This document shows positions 22,303 through 33,641 of a stretch of 64,000 nt of DNA, in pieces (the first letter of the stretch is position 1; each line of letters opens with the position of its first letter). Source of the DNA: Corallochytrium limacisporum. Lineage: Eukaryota; Opisthokonta. Below the pieces are notes generated by a model that was given only the letters and a program-made list of their open reading frames with translations, did not search any database and was not told the DNA's origin. The stretch lies in the NCBI GenBank assembly GCA_002811645.1, contig PDIP01000015.1, positions 27,753 to 91,752 of the forward strand, in the 5' to 3' direction. Both the position numbers and the translations under genes were made by a program.

Positions 22303-22920
22303 ATGAGTGTCTCTCGCGATAGCGTTCACAAGCGCCGTAAGACCGGAGGACGCCAGGTGGCTCTCCGCAAGAAGCGTCTGTTCGAGTCTGCTCGTCAGGC
22401 GGCCAGCACTAAGATCGGTGAGAAGCGCGTGCGTCTGGTTCGTACCCGCGGTGGTAACCGCAAGTACCGCGCTCTCCGTCTGGAAACGGGTAACTTCAGC
22501 TGGGCCAGCGAGGGTGTCGCCCGCAAGAGCCGTATCATCGGTGTGGTCTACAATGCAACCAACAACGAGTTGGTGCGTACCAACACTTTGGTGAAGAACG
22601 CTATCATCCAGATTGATGCCACCCCTTTCAAGCAGTGGTACGAATCCTACTACGGTCTGCCCCTGGGTCGCAAGAAAAACGCTGTGATCGAGGACGATCC
22701 ACTGGAGAAGAAGGTTAGCAAGCACGTCGCTGCTAAGCGCAAGTCTCGTCAGGCCAACGCCAAGGTTGACCCCCATGTTGCCGACCAATTCACCGCTGGT
22801 CGTGTCTACGCTTGCATCTCCTCTCGCCCGGGACAGAGCGGTCGTTGTGACGGCTACATCCTGGAAGGCCGCGAGCTGGACTTCTACCTCAGGAAGATGC
22901 GCACCAAGAAGGGCAAATAA
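22303..22920 (+). CDS. RPS8: 40S ribosomal protein eS8
   Basis: The 205-residue product is a small-subunit ribosomal protein of the eS8 family. It starts [16 protein letters not shown], the family N-terminus that carries many rRNA-contacting basic residues. It then shows [12 protein letters not shown] and [16 protein letters not shown], both diagnostic. The ending [10 protein letters not shown]-x-E-L-x-F-Y is also typical. Length matches the roughly 200-208 residues of other eukaryotes. Codon choice looks strongly biased to C- and G-ending codons (CGT/CGC, AAG), as expected for a highly expressed gene. The ATG at 22303 is unambiguous. No intron is present, although this gene is intron-containing in many eukaryotes. 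Confidence 0.98.
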   Translation: MSVSRDSVHKRRKTGGRQVALRKKRLFESARQAASTKIGEKRVRLVRTRGGNRKYRALRLETGNFSWASEGVARKSRIIGVVYNATNNELVRTNTLVKNAIIQIDATPFKQWYESYYGLPLGRKKNAVIEDDPLEKKVSKHVAAKRKSRQANAKVDPHVADQFTAGRVYACISSRPGQSGRCDGYILEGRELDFYLRKMRTKKGK

Positions 22921-23336
22921 GCGTAACGCTTCATCTCTTTATCATAACTTTGTTTAGGGTTATCGGGCTATTGACTTGCCACATGTCACGACTGTCTCTC
23001 TCAATGGGGTCATCTGATTGGCAAGCCAACCCAACATATTCATTCATCCATTGCATGAACTCAAACACAAACACAATCTTTTCACCTTTAGCATTCGTAG
23101 CATAACATTTCCAAACAACCTTAACTTGTCTCATGATGATCATGTACCGTGTTGGTCATGGGCAAACCTTTCTAATACGCAAATATATGCATAAGAAACA
23201 CATCGTTTTATAAGAAACTGAATGAGGGCTAAGTTGCATGTACTATTGTAGGCGACATCCTCTAAAAAGTGGTATGATGACAAGGGAGTCATTCAGACAA
23301 TCCATTAAATGGTCGGAAGCTCAGGTCGATGAGTGA
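22921..23336. other. Convergent 3' spacer between eS8 and the SOUL gene
   Basis: This 416 bp AT-rich stretch holds the 3' ends of two converging genes. No gene is recognised; a 70-codon minus-strand frame at 22931-23143 has no family resemblance. Confidence 0.5.
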
Positions 23337-24107
23337 TCAGTTCTCGAGAATGACCCAGACCTCGTTATGGCGCTTCCAGAACTTGAAGGGTGAGTCATAG
23401 CCTGCAAAGTAGAACGCCTTCGCGTTGAACTTAATGTCATGCTTAGACAGGACCTCAGCCAATTCTCTGACCTTGGCATGGATTTCCTCATCATTGGCGT
23501 AGCCGCCGAACTGGTTCACGACCACCTTCATCTCTGGAGACTCCTCAATAGAGACGTCGTTGTCGGTTGGAGTGGGCACCTTGGCACCCTCCTTCTGGTA
23601 GATGTACGGGTTATAGAATCCAACCTCTACCGTATCCTTACAGAACGGACCGTCGCCAGCTGTGATCTTGGCACGGACAGGGGCAGTCATGTCGATCTTC
23701 TGCTTGTCACTGTTATTGCCTCCGATGTACTTGAACAGCTTCATGAAGCCATCGCGAAGGGCATGCATCACAACCTTGCCTTCCTCGGTATCGACTGCCC
23801 ACTTGCCGGCCCTATAGGTACGGACCTCAAAGCCATCTATGTCTCCGTTCACCTGGTACGGAGGGCAATTCAAGCCATTGCAAAACGCAGGCTCTTTCCA
23901 AGTAGCAGTGCTCGTGGTGGTGGTGCTCGTGGTGGTGATGGTGCTACCAGGAACTACTACGGTTTCAGTGACAGTAACAGTTTCCGCGGCATAATCCTTC
24001 GTGGCGAGACCTGTGTCCGGGTAAGAATCCGGACGAGACACGCTGGCGCCCATAGCAAAAGCCACTAGGCAGGCAATGAAGAGAGGAAGAATGAAGCTCG
24101 GGCGCAT
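23337..24107 (-). CDS. Secreted SOUL/HEBP-family haem-binding protein
   Basis: The 256-residue product begins with a clear signal peptide (M-R-P-S-F-I-L-P-L-F-I-A-C-L-V-A-F-A-M-G, cleavage near residue 20). A Thr/Val/Ser-rich segment at about 42-70 looks like an O-glycosylated stalk. The SOUL domain follows at about 74-256. It starts C-P-P-Y-Q-V and includes G-F-E-V-R-T-Y, K-I-D-M-T-A-P-V, and F-Y-F-A-G-Y-D-S-P-F-K-F-W-K-R-H-N-E-V-W near the end; the T-A-P-V and Y-D-S-P motifs are hallmarks of HEBP2-like proteins. Family members bind haem or tetrapyrroles; some are secreted in plants and algae. Here the protein should enter the secretory pathway and be released or wall-bound. The ATG at 24107 is the only sensible start. 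Confidence 0.9.
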   Translation of the reverse strand: MRPSFILPLFIACLVAFAMGASVSRPDSYPDTGLATKDYAAETVTVTETVVVPGSTITTTSTTTTSTATWKEPAFCNGLNCPPYQVNGDIDGFEVRTYRAGKWAVDTEEGKVVMHALRDGFMKLFKYIGGNNSDKQKIDMTAPVRAKITAGDGPFCKDTVEVGFYNPYIYQKEGAKVPTPTDNDVSIEESPEMKVVVNQFGGYANDEEIHAKVRELAEVLSKHDIKFNAKAFYFAGYDSPFKFWKRHNEVWVILEN

Positions 24108-25417
24108 AATGGGACTCAGGGCTCTATTGTACGCAATGCAAGCGGACCTGATGTCGATCGGTTATCGATCGTCAAGACTTCTCCTCCTCCTGTTATATAC
24201 CAATGATCTCGACAATTTCATAGAAAATCAAAGCCATGGGTATCCTCAAAGAACAGACATGCGATGACTCCTGTGGCACACTCTCACCTCATACTGACCC
24301 GCCTGCCAACTCAAGCGATTCACAGTTCAGACGCGTTCTGGGAGGGATCCCATCAGGATCAGAGATTCCTTAGCTGACAACAAGAAAACCACCGACCCAG
24401 ACCCGCCTGTTTTACGCTGTCCTTTCGACTAAGCGCTTGGTATGCAGAGGAGCTCGTTTGTGAAAAGAACACGGAAGAGAAGGGGAAAAAGAAAGGAGAA
24501 AGAAGGGGAGGGGGGGGGGGAGGAGGAGAGTAATGAGGGAGGGGGGGGGGGGGGGAGGAGGAGAGTAATGAGGGAGTGAGGGGCGTGTCTGACACCGTCA
24601 GGACCGTTGGTGACCAGAGCGAGCTTTTTTCTAGCCCAACCTCCCCCTCCCCCCCCTCTCGCTTCCTTTCTGTTGTTGGTCTCGCATTCGCAGAGCAGGT
24701 ACCGAGTACTGGGCCTGTTCCCGGCACGTACGCCCCCGCGAGGTGGAGGGGAGGGGGCAGAAAAAGAGTCAACAATGAAGAGCCCAATATTGCTTCAAGT
24801 GCTTGCTGCACAGTCGGTGGTGAGTGGGGGAAGAGATGGAAAAAATTCTTCGGAAGAAAATGAACCACCGGACGGACACCGACTGGCTGATTTCACAGAA
24901 TGGGGTGATGGGAAACTGAGACTGGTAAAGGGGAAAGATCAGCAGCCTTCTGCAAACTGGCAACCACAGGCATTCACAGTAGGGAGAAGGGGGGGGGGAT
25001 ATCTGATTGACGGTCTGATGCGATTGTCTGTGGGCCTGAGATCACAGAGCTGAAACCCTTACTTACAGAGAGCCCCGAAGGGTTTGGTGGTGATGTTCGT
25101 GGCTAGCAGCCTAGTGCATGCACGGCGCACCGGCTTCTAGAACTTAGTGTTCCGAAATCCTCAGTTGAAACTCTTGTGGAAACGGGTTAGGTGATTAGTG
25201 CACACATAGCACGTCGCAAGTTCTATCGGTTTCTTGTATTAGAGTAATTAGATTGTACAAATACGTGATAACTGACGAGGGTCACTGTTGCGATCATTGC
25301 AAGCTCTGCTCAACAGAAATGTAGGCCCATCGACCGACGACCACTATATGATCCCCCGCATACTGGGTCCTTGCGGAGCAGTTGATGTGTCCGGAACCCA
25401 TGTGCTTGGCCAAACCA
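24108..25417. promoter_or_regulatory. Upstream region of the SOUL gene, with purine tract and paired palindromes
   Basis: No gene is seen in this 1.3 kb. Two CGATCG palindromes separated by five bases (24155-24171) lie about 50 bp upstream of the SOUL ATG. A purine tract with an internal tandem duplication lies at 24480-24576, and GC-rich runs continue to about 24760. The right end is the 3' flank of the MAPEG gene. A plus-strand frame at 24607-25053 crosses the GC-rich part and resembles no protein. Confidence 0.4.
24509..24576 (+). repeat. Two-copy tandem duplication in a G-rich tract
   Basis: A unit of about 33-35 bp, a G run followed by GAGGAGGAGAGTAATGAGGG, occurs twice in succession. 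The copies differ in G-run length. It looks like local slippage in the purine tract upstream of the SOUL gene. Confidence 0.75.
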
Positions 25418-26065
25418 TTAGATCTTGAGAACCTTCCGGGTCTGGTCAACCAGGCGGCCGAAAGACTTGCGCACACCGGCTGTTCCGACATCAATGGCGT
25501 CCTCAAAGCGACCAACGTGCTTCGGGAACAGAGCATTGATGTAGATGGTGTAGATCACGCCTTGGCCGGTGCAGTAGCAAAGACTGCGAACCAAATCCAG
25601 GTTCAGATAGTACGCAAGCATGTACAAGACCCTCATGATCACGAAGCTCATGCACAAGTGGTCCAGAGTATCGGAAGGCACACCAGTCGCCGTTCCGATC
25701 AGAACGGCAGCAAGGAACGGTGCCATCGCCTCATTGTTGTTCTGATGAGCGGAGTATATGCGCAAAGCAAGACCTGACCTTTCCATACCACGCGGATGTG
25801 CGTTGGTGAACTTAGACTTACCGTTGTACAGGGCAGTAAGGGAGACAAAGGGCCAGTAGCTCACGGTGACCAAGATCTGGAGAGCAAGAATACACACGAA
25901 AGGGAACAGCTCAGGGTCCACGTCGTACTTGCCCAGCTGATACTTGAGTGCGCGCACCTGAGGCAGGAATGTCTGGTACTTGTTCATCAGAACAGAAGCA
26001 CCCAAACCGATGCCATAGAAGGCGGGGGTGGCGATGGACAGGAAGACAGACTCCATAAAGGTCAT
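25418..26065 (-). CDS. MAPEG-family membrane protein
   Basis: The 215-residue product has about four hydrophobic segments: near residues 8-28, 53-80, 110-128 and 138-160. It carries MAPEG-type motifs: S-A-H-Q-N-N-N-E-A-M-A-P-F at about 105-117 corresponds to the family H/Q-N-x-x-E glutathione-site region, and R-V-L-Y-M-L-A-Y-Y-L-N at about 145-155 is the typical fourth-helix start. MAPEG proteins (microsomal GST, LTC4 synthase, FLAP relatives) are trimeric ER membrane proteins that often use glutathione. The Q-N-N-N-E form resembles the broader, bacterial-like MAPEG group more than classical MGST, so enzyme activity is uncertain. The C-terminal 40 residues are basic and cytosolic-looking. ATG at 26065; M4 is also possible. 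Confidence 0.8.
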   Translation of the reverse strand: MTFMESVFLSIATPAFYGIGLGASVLMNKYQTFLPQVRALKYQLGKYDVDPELFPFVCILALQILVTVSYWPFVSLTALYNGKSKFTNAHPRGMERSGLALRIYSAHQNNNEAMAPFLAAVLIGTATGVPSDTLDHLCMSFVIMRVLYMLAYYLNLDLVRSLCYCTGQGVIYTIYINALFPKHVGRFEDAIDVGTAGVRKSFGRLVDQTRKVLKI

Positions 26066-26965
26066 GGTTGCTGACTTGTGTGACTTGTGTGTGTTCCGAA
26101 TATACGAGAATCTGATGAGCCTCTACTGCGTCTTTCTGCATCGCAACTCGGAACCTTTCTCAAATACCCATAGTTTCCGAAGTGTGCTAAGACAAATTGA
26201 ATAACACATACATTGCTACCTGTCCTTATCCGAACGATCTCTATCCGGTACCGAAAAGCACATGTAACACTGGAAACAAGACATGGTTTTGCAGTCCCCA
26301 AACCGCTCCTACAGACCCAACAACAAGAGGAGGTCTTGGTAGTGTTGGAATTTACATCATCGTCAACCACCACTAGTAACGATTGCCCCCTTTTCAGAAC
26401 AACACGCCATCACTGCAAAACTCACGAACTTCTTTTCTCGGAAATCGTTCCAATGCGAAAACAAAGCAAACCAAGAGCCTTACCATTTGCCGCCTCTGTA
26501 TTGGGTGGGGGCCGGAACCGGGCCCGCCCGAGGGTCGGGCCTCGCCACCTGTCTCTGAACAGTAGTCCAATGGGACCGAGGGCCCCTCCTCCTTTTTCTT
26601 GCCCTATCATTTTGGCGCGCGTTTTTTCACATTGTTTCCAACCGGTAGACGTCTGGGAAAGCGGAAGGGGCAGTACTTTGGGTACCGGTGGAGATGACGT
26701 GCCTCTCCCTCCCTGGGGGGCCTCTGTTTGGGTATCAGAGTGCCGACGAGGGGGTGGGAGGTCCCAGCAACGGTGCAAGCCGGCGGGGGGAGTAATGGGC
26801 AGGCACACACGCAAAGGGTCTTTTTCGCAGGAATTGATGAAGAATGAGGCGAGCATGCACCCAGTATGGCAGCAGTATACCACGTGAGTCACTGTATTAC
26901 ATGTCCATGTGTGATGATCTTATTGTTACACGAGTTTTGACCATACAAGATTAGATGAGAGCCGG
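26066..26965. promoter_or_regulatory. Spacer upstream of the MAPEG gene with GC-rich island
   Basis: No gene is recognised in 900 bp. A GC-rich island with many GGG/CCC runs spans about 26500-26800, roughly 440-740 bp upstream of the MAPEG ATG. The long plus and minus frames overlapping it (224 and 156 codons) are compositional. The right end is the 3' flank of the SPX-EXS gene. Confidence 0.4.
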
Positions 26966-29791
26966 TCACCACAGCAGAGCAAAATTCTCTTGCTGGTCGA
27001 CAAGGTAGGCGACCCCCCCTGAAATTATAGTCACCGTGACCAGGCCGATGATCTCGGCCGCAATGGTCTTTGACTTGGATATCCCTTTGCCCAGCTTCGC
27101 ATCGTTGTCCATGGTAGGTGTCTCGAATCGGAGAGGAATGGATGTGACCTCACGGTAACCCTCAACGTTGTTGACATGCTCGTTCTCCATGCGGAACCAA
27201 CCCCACATAGTCCGACGCAGCAATTCCATGAACGCATACAGCAAGGGCACAACCTGGGAATTGGAGTAGAAGAATGGATTCAGGGTGTTCGGAATCAATG
27301 ACATAGTCCAGAAGAATCGCAGGATGAAGTCGGCGATGGTGGCCAACAAGTAGCGCCAACCTGCGCCAAACATGGAACCGCGGCTAATGGTCAGCACCGT
27401 CTTTCTGCTGAACCGCAATCGCAGACCCCAATCCACATTGATATCCCACCAGAAGGAGTACAACGTACTGATGATCATAAGGCCCATCCACGCCAACCGG
27501 TATATGTTGTTCCAGGAGCTGCTGGCTGCAGAGTATTCGGGGTGAAACTGACCATACAAAATGACACACAGCGATAGCGCGTACTTGACAGCGTTGGGCA
27601 GATTCGGCCAACGCTTGCCAGTATCGTAGTACCGCCGGAGACATTGCATGAAGCGAAACCACAAGGGCAGAGCCACAAGGAGAGTTACTAGCCAGGGAAT
27701 CGACACAATCTGGTAGCCTGTATGCTTGTGTCGTCTGTAGTGACCAGTAAACACGTACAGAAACGCGTTTAGTAGCAAAGCAAAGATCTTCACCATCGAA
27801 GTCAAGAAATCAGCTACGTAGAAGTCAACGAAGCGAACACGGCCGAATGGGCTGATGAACACACTCACAAGAGTGTCCAGAAGAAATTTTCGACTGGCCC
27901 AGTGTGTTGTCAGGGGTAAGAAGAATTTGCCCAAAGTGTACATTAACAGACCAACTGGGATGGCCTTCGCTGGGATGAATTCGGCGATCAATCCCGCAGC
28001 GTGCGCGAAGAAGGCAATGAGGCATGCGAAATACACCAGAGACAGGCGGGTAGCTTCTCCGAAAGCCTGTACGAAAGTGAGACGGGTTCTCGGATCTAAC
28101 TCCAGCAGATACACGTAGTTGATCCGCGCCTTAGTCCAGACATACAAAGTGGCTCCCCAAAGCCAAGTCATGAGATACAACAGACCTACACTGGCGAACA
28201 CCGGAAAGGCCGCATGATACTCCGGTTTCTGCAATTGATCATAGTGCTGAATCCACATGTACAGCGCCCAGATAGACACACCCATAATCGCACCAAACTT
28301 TGCACCGAGCACAAAAAGGTCCCAGTCAGTGTGTTCACGCTGCTTCACCAACAGTGATGCCTTCGCCCGCACGATGTCTCCGTCTTCAAAGGCATTGGAA
28401 TACGCTTCCTCAGTGTCCTTTATCAGTCGATCGAGGCCAGAGTGTCTACTAAACTCACTACGTCCAACATCAGCCATTACTGTTCTTTTCATGCGGATAA
28501 TGCCGTTCTTGTCGTGTTTCTTGATGATCTTACTGAACGCAGTGTAGTTCAAAATACAAAAGTTACTCAAAAGGTTAAGGTATCGGTACAATTCAATGAA
28601 GGATCTACGAACGTGGAAGACTTCGTGGCCCTTCATCTCCCCTGCAATACCCGCATCCCGCACAAACTCGTCCAGCATTCCCTGATAGCTGGAGAGTTTC
28701 TCCAGGTAGAAGTCATTAATTTTCGTGAGCTCCGCTTTGACCATCTCGTAGAACTGCAATTCCAGCTCTTGTACGGTACGGCCATGCCGAGAACTGTGCA
28801 TAGAGAAGAGTCCTGGTCGTGCCAAGTTGACAAGAGGTCCACCGGAAGTGCTCGGCTGTGCTGGTTCATCGTCTTCATCGCTCGAAGTTGTGACTGGAAT
28901 AGGTTCATTGAAATGAAGCGCTAGCTTCAGTGCATCCACATCAATGGCCATGTGTTCCTTTGTAAGGGTGGTCTGCCGTGCTAGCTTACCTGGAGCCAGA
29001 TCCCAGGGCATGCTTTGGGTACTCCTTTCCATGGAACTTGGAGACACGGGTGGTGATGACACATGTTGTCCCGGTCTCGGTTGAGTCAAATGACGAATCG
29101 GAGTGATCTCGTGACCATGAGTAGTTGCACTCTTCGGCAGCCGAGCAGCCGTTGACGGCAAAGCTGGAGGATCGCTCTCTGCTCCACCGTGCGCCTCAGC
29201 ATCCTTACGCAGAAGGCTGCGCGAGCTCCGTGAAGAGTTTGCGCCAACGTCTCCCTCAGCCTCTGTGTCCCGGTTATACGACATGTCGCGGTCGCTCGCA
29301 CTAGCCATGCTGTCCTCTACTCCAGACGTAGTGTAGTTAACGTAGGGGTCGAACAAGCGTCGGGCACCCTTCAATGTGGCGACACCTGCGGACTGCTTCA
29401 TTGCTTTAGTACCGGTCCTGGGTTCGGTAGTGGCCTGCTTTCCGCTGGTGCCCCATCGTGGATGATCTTTCTCAAAATACTGCCGAAACTCATGCATTTC
29501 ACTGTCGTCTTCCACGGCTTGACGAGATGATGAGCTGTAAGTGCGCGATCTTCGCGACAGAAGAGGACGAGTTTCGCCCTCTTCACCCCCCGTAGATGCC
29601 CGTTTTCCTCTCGGTGGAGGTTGTGGTTTGGGAATGTTGTCATCAGAATCAGAGGCACTCGTGTAGTCGCCCATGGCCTGCACAGCTTTCTTGATTGCCT
29701 TGATCTGCTTCCGCAAACCTTTGTAGTCCAGATAATATTCGGCCCAGTCCTGGACGGCCTGGCTGGCCAACTGGGCGCCGAATTTCACCAT
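26966..29791 (-). CDS. XPR1: SPX-EXS phosphate exporter (XPR1/SYG1/PHO1 family)
   Basis: The 941-residue product matches phosphate exporters that sense inositol pyrophosphates through SPX and export phosphate through the EXS region. The SPX domain is in two pieces. Residues 1-40 hold the starting helix (M-V-K-F-G...Y-L-D-Y-K-G-L-R-K-Q-I-K). About 335-425 holds the rest, including F-S-K-I-I-K-K-H-D-K-N-G, the lysine cluster that binds inositol phosphates. A Ser-rich disordered insert of nearly 300 residues separates them, as in SYG1/PHO1 relatives. Membrane helices run from about residue 487 onward. The EXS region (about 690-910) has the landmark F-W-W-D-I-N-V-D-W-G-L near 780. Location is plasma membrane or endomembrane. 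The ATG at 29791 directly precedes the invariant K-F. The 3' end lies next to MAPEG on the same strand. Confidence 0.93.
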   Translation of the reverse strand: MVKFGAQLASQAVQDWAEYYLDYKGLRKQIKAIKKAVQAMGDYTSASDSDDNIPKPQPPPRGKRASTGGEEGETRPLLSRRSRTYSSSSRQAVEDDSEMHEFRQYFEKDHPRWGTSGKQATTEPRTGTKAMKQSAGVATLKGARRLFDPYVNYTTSGVEDSMASASDRDMSYNRDTEAEGDVGANSSRSSRSLLRKDAEAHGGAESDPPALPSTAARLPKSATTHGHEITPIRHLTQPRPGQHVSSPPVSPSSMERSTQSMPWDLAPGKLARQTTLTKEHMAIDVDALKLALHFNEPIPVTTSSDEDDEPAQPSTSGGPLVNLARPGLFSMHSSRHGRTVQELELQFYEMVKAELTKINDFYLEKLSSYQGMLDEFVRDAGIAGEMKGHEVFHVRRSFIELYRYLNLLSNFCILNYTAFSKIIKKHDKNGIIRMKRTVMADVGRSEFSRHSGLDRLIKDTEEAYSNAFEDGDIVRAKASLLVKQREHTDWDLFVLGAKFGAIMGVSIWALYMWIQHYDQLQKPEYHAAFPVFASVGLLYLMTWLWGATLYVWTKARINYVYLLELDPRTRLTFVQAFGEATRLSLVYFACLIAFFAHAAGLIAEFIPAKAIPVGLLMYTLGKFFLPLTTHWASRKFLLDTLVSVFISPFGRVRFVDFYVADFLTSMVKIFALLLNAFLYVFTGHYRRHKHTGYQIVSIPWLVTLLVALPLWFRFMQCLRRYYDTGKRWPNLPNAVKYALSLCVILYGQFHPEYSAASSSWNNIYRLAWMGLMIISTLYSFWWDINVDWGLRLRFSRKTVLTISRGSMFGAGWRYLLATIADFILRFFWTMSLIPNTLNPFFYSNSQVVPLLYAFMELLRRTMWGWFRMENEHVNNVEGYREVTSIPLRFETPTMDNDAKLGKGISKSKTIAAEIIGLVTVTIISGGVAYLVDQQENFALLW

Positions 29792-32017
29792 TGGATCTAG
29801 TTACTTTGTTGGTAGTGTGTAACTGTAACGAATCTGCCGGTGCTATCCCGGACACCGGAGGATATGTCCACAAAACATGGTGGCTCTCTCTCTCTCTCTC
29901 TCTCTCTATCTGTCCTTCTTTCCTCTCCGTTGCACGATACCCACATGTACAGGCTGTTGCAATACTGTCACCGGTTTGAGAAATACCTTCATGGACTCGT
30001 ATGTGATCCTCAGAAGCGTCACGGACTTGATACTAGCTGATCACAGTGAGACAAAAACCATCCTTACCAACCCAGATATAACATCCACAATGAGTGTCAT
30101 TCTCTAATTGACCACACCTTGTCGGAGTCTCACTCAGGGAACCGCTATCGCTGCCATCACTCCTACACTGTCCTACACGCGCACAACAGCACTCCTCCCA
30201 GCACAGTCCCTACCACCACAACACACGGTCCCGCGCACCCATCCCGCTGCGGTTGGCGCTCTCCGTACTGAAATTACGGACGACGTGTCCACTGGCTTTT
30301 CGGGCCGGAAGAAAGGTGGCGAGGTTGGACGCGGGTGTGTTCTTTTTGTCCCTTTCGAAGTTGGGGTGCGGACTCATTATCACCCCGAGAAGTTATGCGT
30401 GAAATTTTAGAGGCTTCTTTTCTTTATCACAGAGATGTCGGAAGGGGACAATGAAGACTGCATATATTAATCACCGAGTGTACAAGGTCGCGCAGAGATA
30501 TCAGTAGTGCAGGAATGGTGAGATGCCTTATCACTAGGTTCTTCCTGCCCGTAACCCGACCAAGGCCCCCTCCCCCCCGGGGGGGGGAGGGAGTGTGGGG
30601 GTGTGGGGGTGGTGTCGTCGGAATGGATAAAAAGATTCAATGTTTACCTTGCACTCTTTACCTATTCTTTCTTTCCTTTTTTCCTTTTTTTTTTTTTTTT
30701 GGCTTTGCTTTTCCTTTTGGGCTTGTTTCCTTGCATTTCTGAGGAAAAGGGAGGGGTTCAACCCACCACCCGAACCCACTCGGGGGTCAGACCAAGCGTC
30801 ACACACACACTCGCACACAAATCCCGCAACACTTACTCACTCACCGACCGTGGGTGTGAGAGGGGTCGCGGGTACGTCCCCGGATCCAACCGGTCGAGAC
30901 GCAAGACCTCAGGGCCAACGCAGGCACCTCTGGGTGAGGGCTTGATGCTGTACCTACCTTTCCGAAGAGGAATTGTGCCTTGTCGTATCTCGTTAGACGA
31001 TGCTTAAAACACAGAAAAATGACATCCTGTGGTAGTCGACGCAGGATTTAGAGAGCGTCCCAGGCCACCTCTGCGCATCGGCTACGCAGTGGCCCCGCTC
31101 GCAGAACACCGGGGCCCCTTCCCTGTTATCTTTATTCCACAATTGGTTTCGCTGCCGTGAGCATGGTATTCCGCATGATTGTTCAGTTTCAATGCTGTGA
31201 CAGACAAACGTGGAGTTTACCAGGACGCATATCTGAGAATGGTCTGTTTAATATGTTTCATTTTGTTTGGACGTTACACACCGAACGGGTGAATTCGAAA
31301 CCCCGTTCACCGTTTCTCATCGTCGTCCCCATTCCACCCTGTCCTGCCTTTCCACAAAAGGTTTACACACGACCCTGTGACTTCCTGCTTTAAAAACTAC
31401 TATGCTCACACCGCACTAACTGTTACAACACAGCACGACAGCCATGCAGACCTGAGCAGCAGTCGCTGTGGTTGACGAGCAGCCGTCCGGCTGTCCGGTC
31501 CCTACCACCCACATGAGGTCGTTGGGGCGAATTGGCGCGCAGCAGATGTGGTCACCGGGGAAATCGGATCCAGCCACATCGGGGGCCTAATTTATGCGCA
31601 GCGCACCCACCTTCCGTAGCGACCTGACGGTTATGTCGGCTACCTATAGAGAGTATCGGATGGGCTCGGGGAGGGAAGGCGGGTTTTGCGTCACTGTGCA
31701 AAGCGGGGAGGCACTCTGGGCTTGTACGCCCAGAGCTAGGGGAAGGGGGGGGGGGTCTCAAGCCTGGGGGTGAGTCGACAACGGCGGTTGAGTGGGAAAG
31801 GAACGGTAACATGCCGATCTAGGCGATAAAGACGAGATGGTCGGGTATTTTCTTTGCAAGTATCAGGCCTAAGTTCCCAGTAGCTACTGCCATGTTTCAA
31901 GATGGCAGATCCTCCGCACCAAACAGGCAGTCCAAACTATTTGGAATAGCTGGTCAGTGGAATGAGCATGACTAACTAACGACGGTCAGGAGTCTTGCAA
32001 ACTTCAGTACCAACGAC
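29792..32017. promoter_or_regulatory. 2.2 kb divergent spacer between XPR1 and the TTLL9 relic
   Basis: No intact gene is seen. A CT dinucleotide run (29884-29909) lies about 95 bp upstream of the XPR1 ATG. A C-run/G-run palindrome (C-C-C-T, seven C, nine G, A-G-G-G) lies at about 30569-30592. A T run of about 16 lies near 30688. A further G run at 31744-31754 lies about 270 bp before the TTLL9 relic. The frames of up to 134 codons around 30500-31000 are compositional. Confidence 0.45.
29884..29909 (+). repeat. CT microsatellite near the XPR1 start
   Basis: An uninterrupted CT dinucleotide run of about 13 units lies roughly 95 bp upstream of the XPR1 ATG, so on the gene's own strand it reads as AG. 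Confidence 0.85.
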
Positions 32018-33490
<1,473 letters not shown>

Positions 33491-33641
33491 TGCTAAAACA
33501 AAGGATATTACAAATATGTTATGATTATTCGCTTGTGCCTTCCCCCCTTTTTTTTGTTTTGTTCATGTACAAGTACGCAAACAGCGACCGTGTTGGACAT
33601 ATTATGATGACAATAAAGGGCACTTTCCGATCCTGGGTCGT

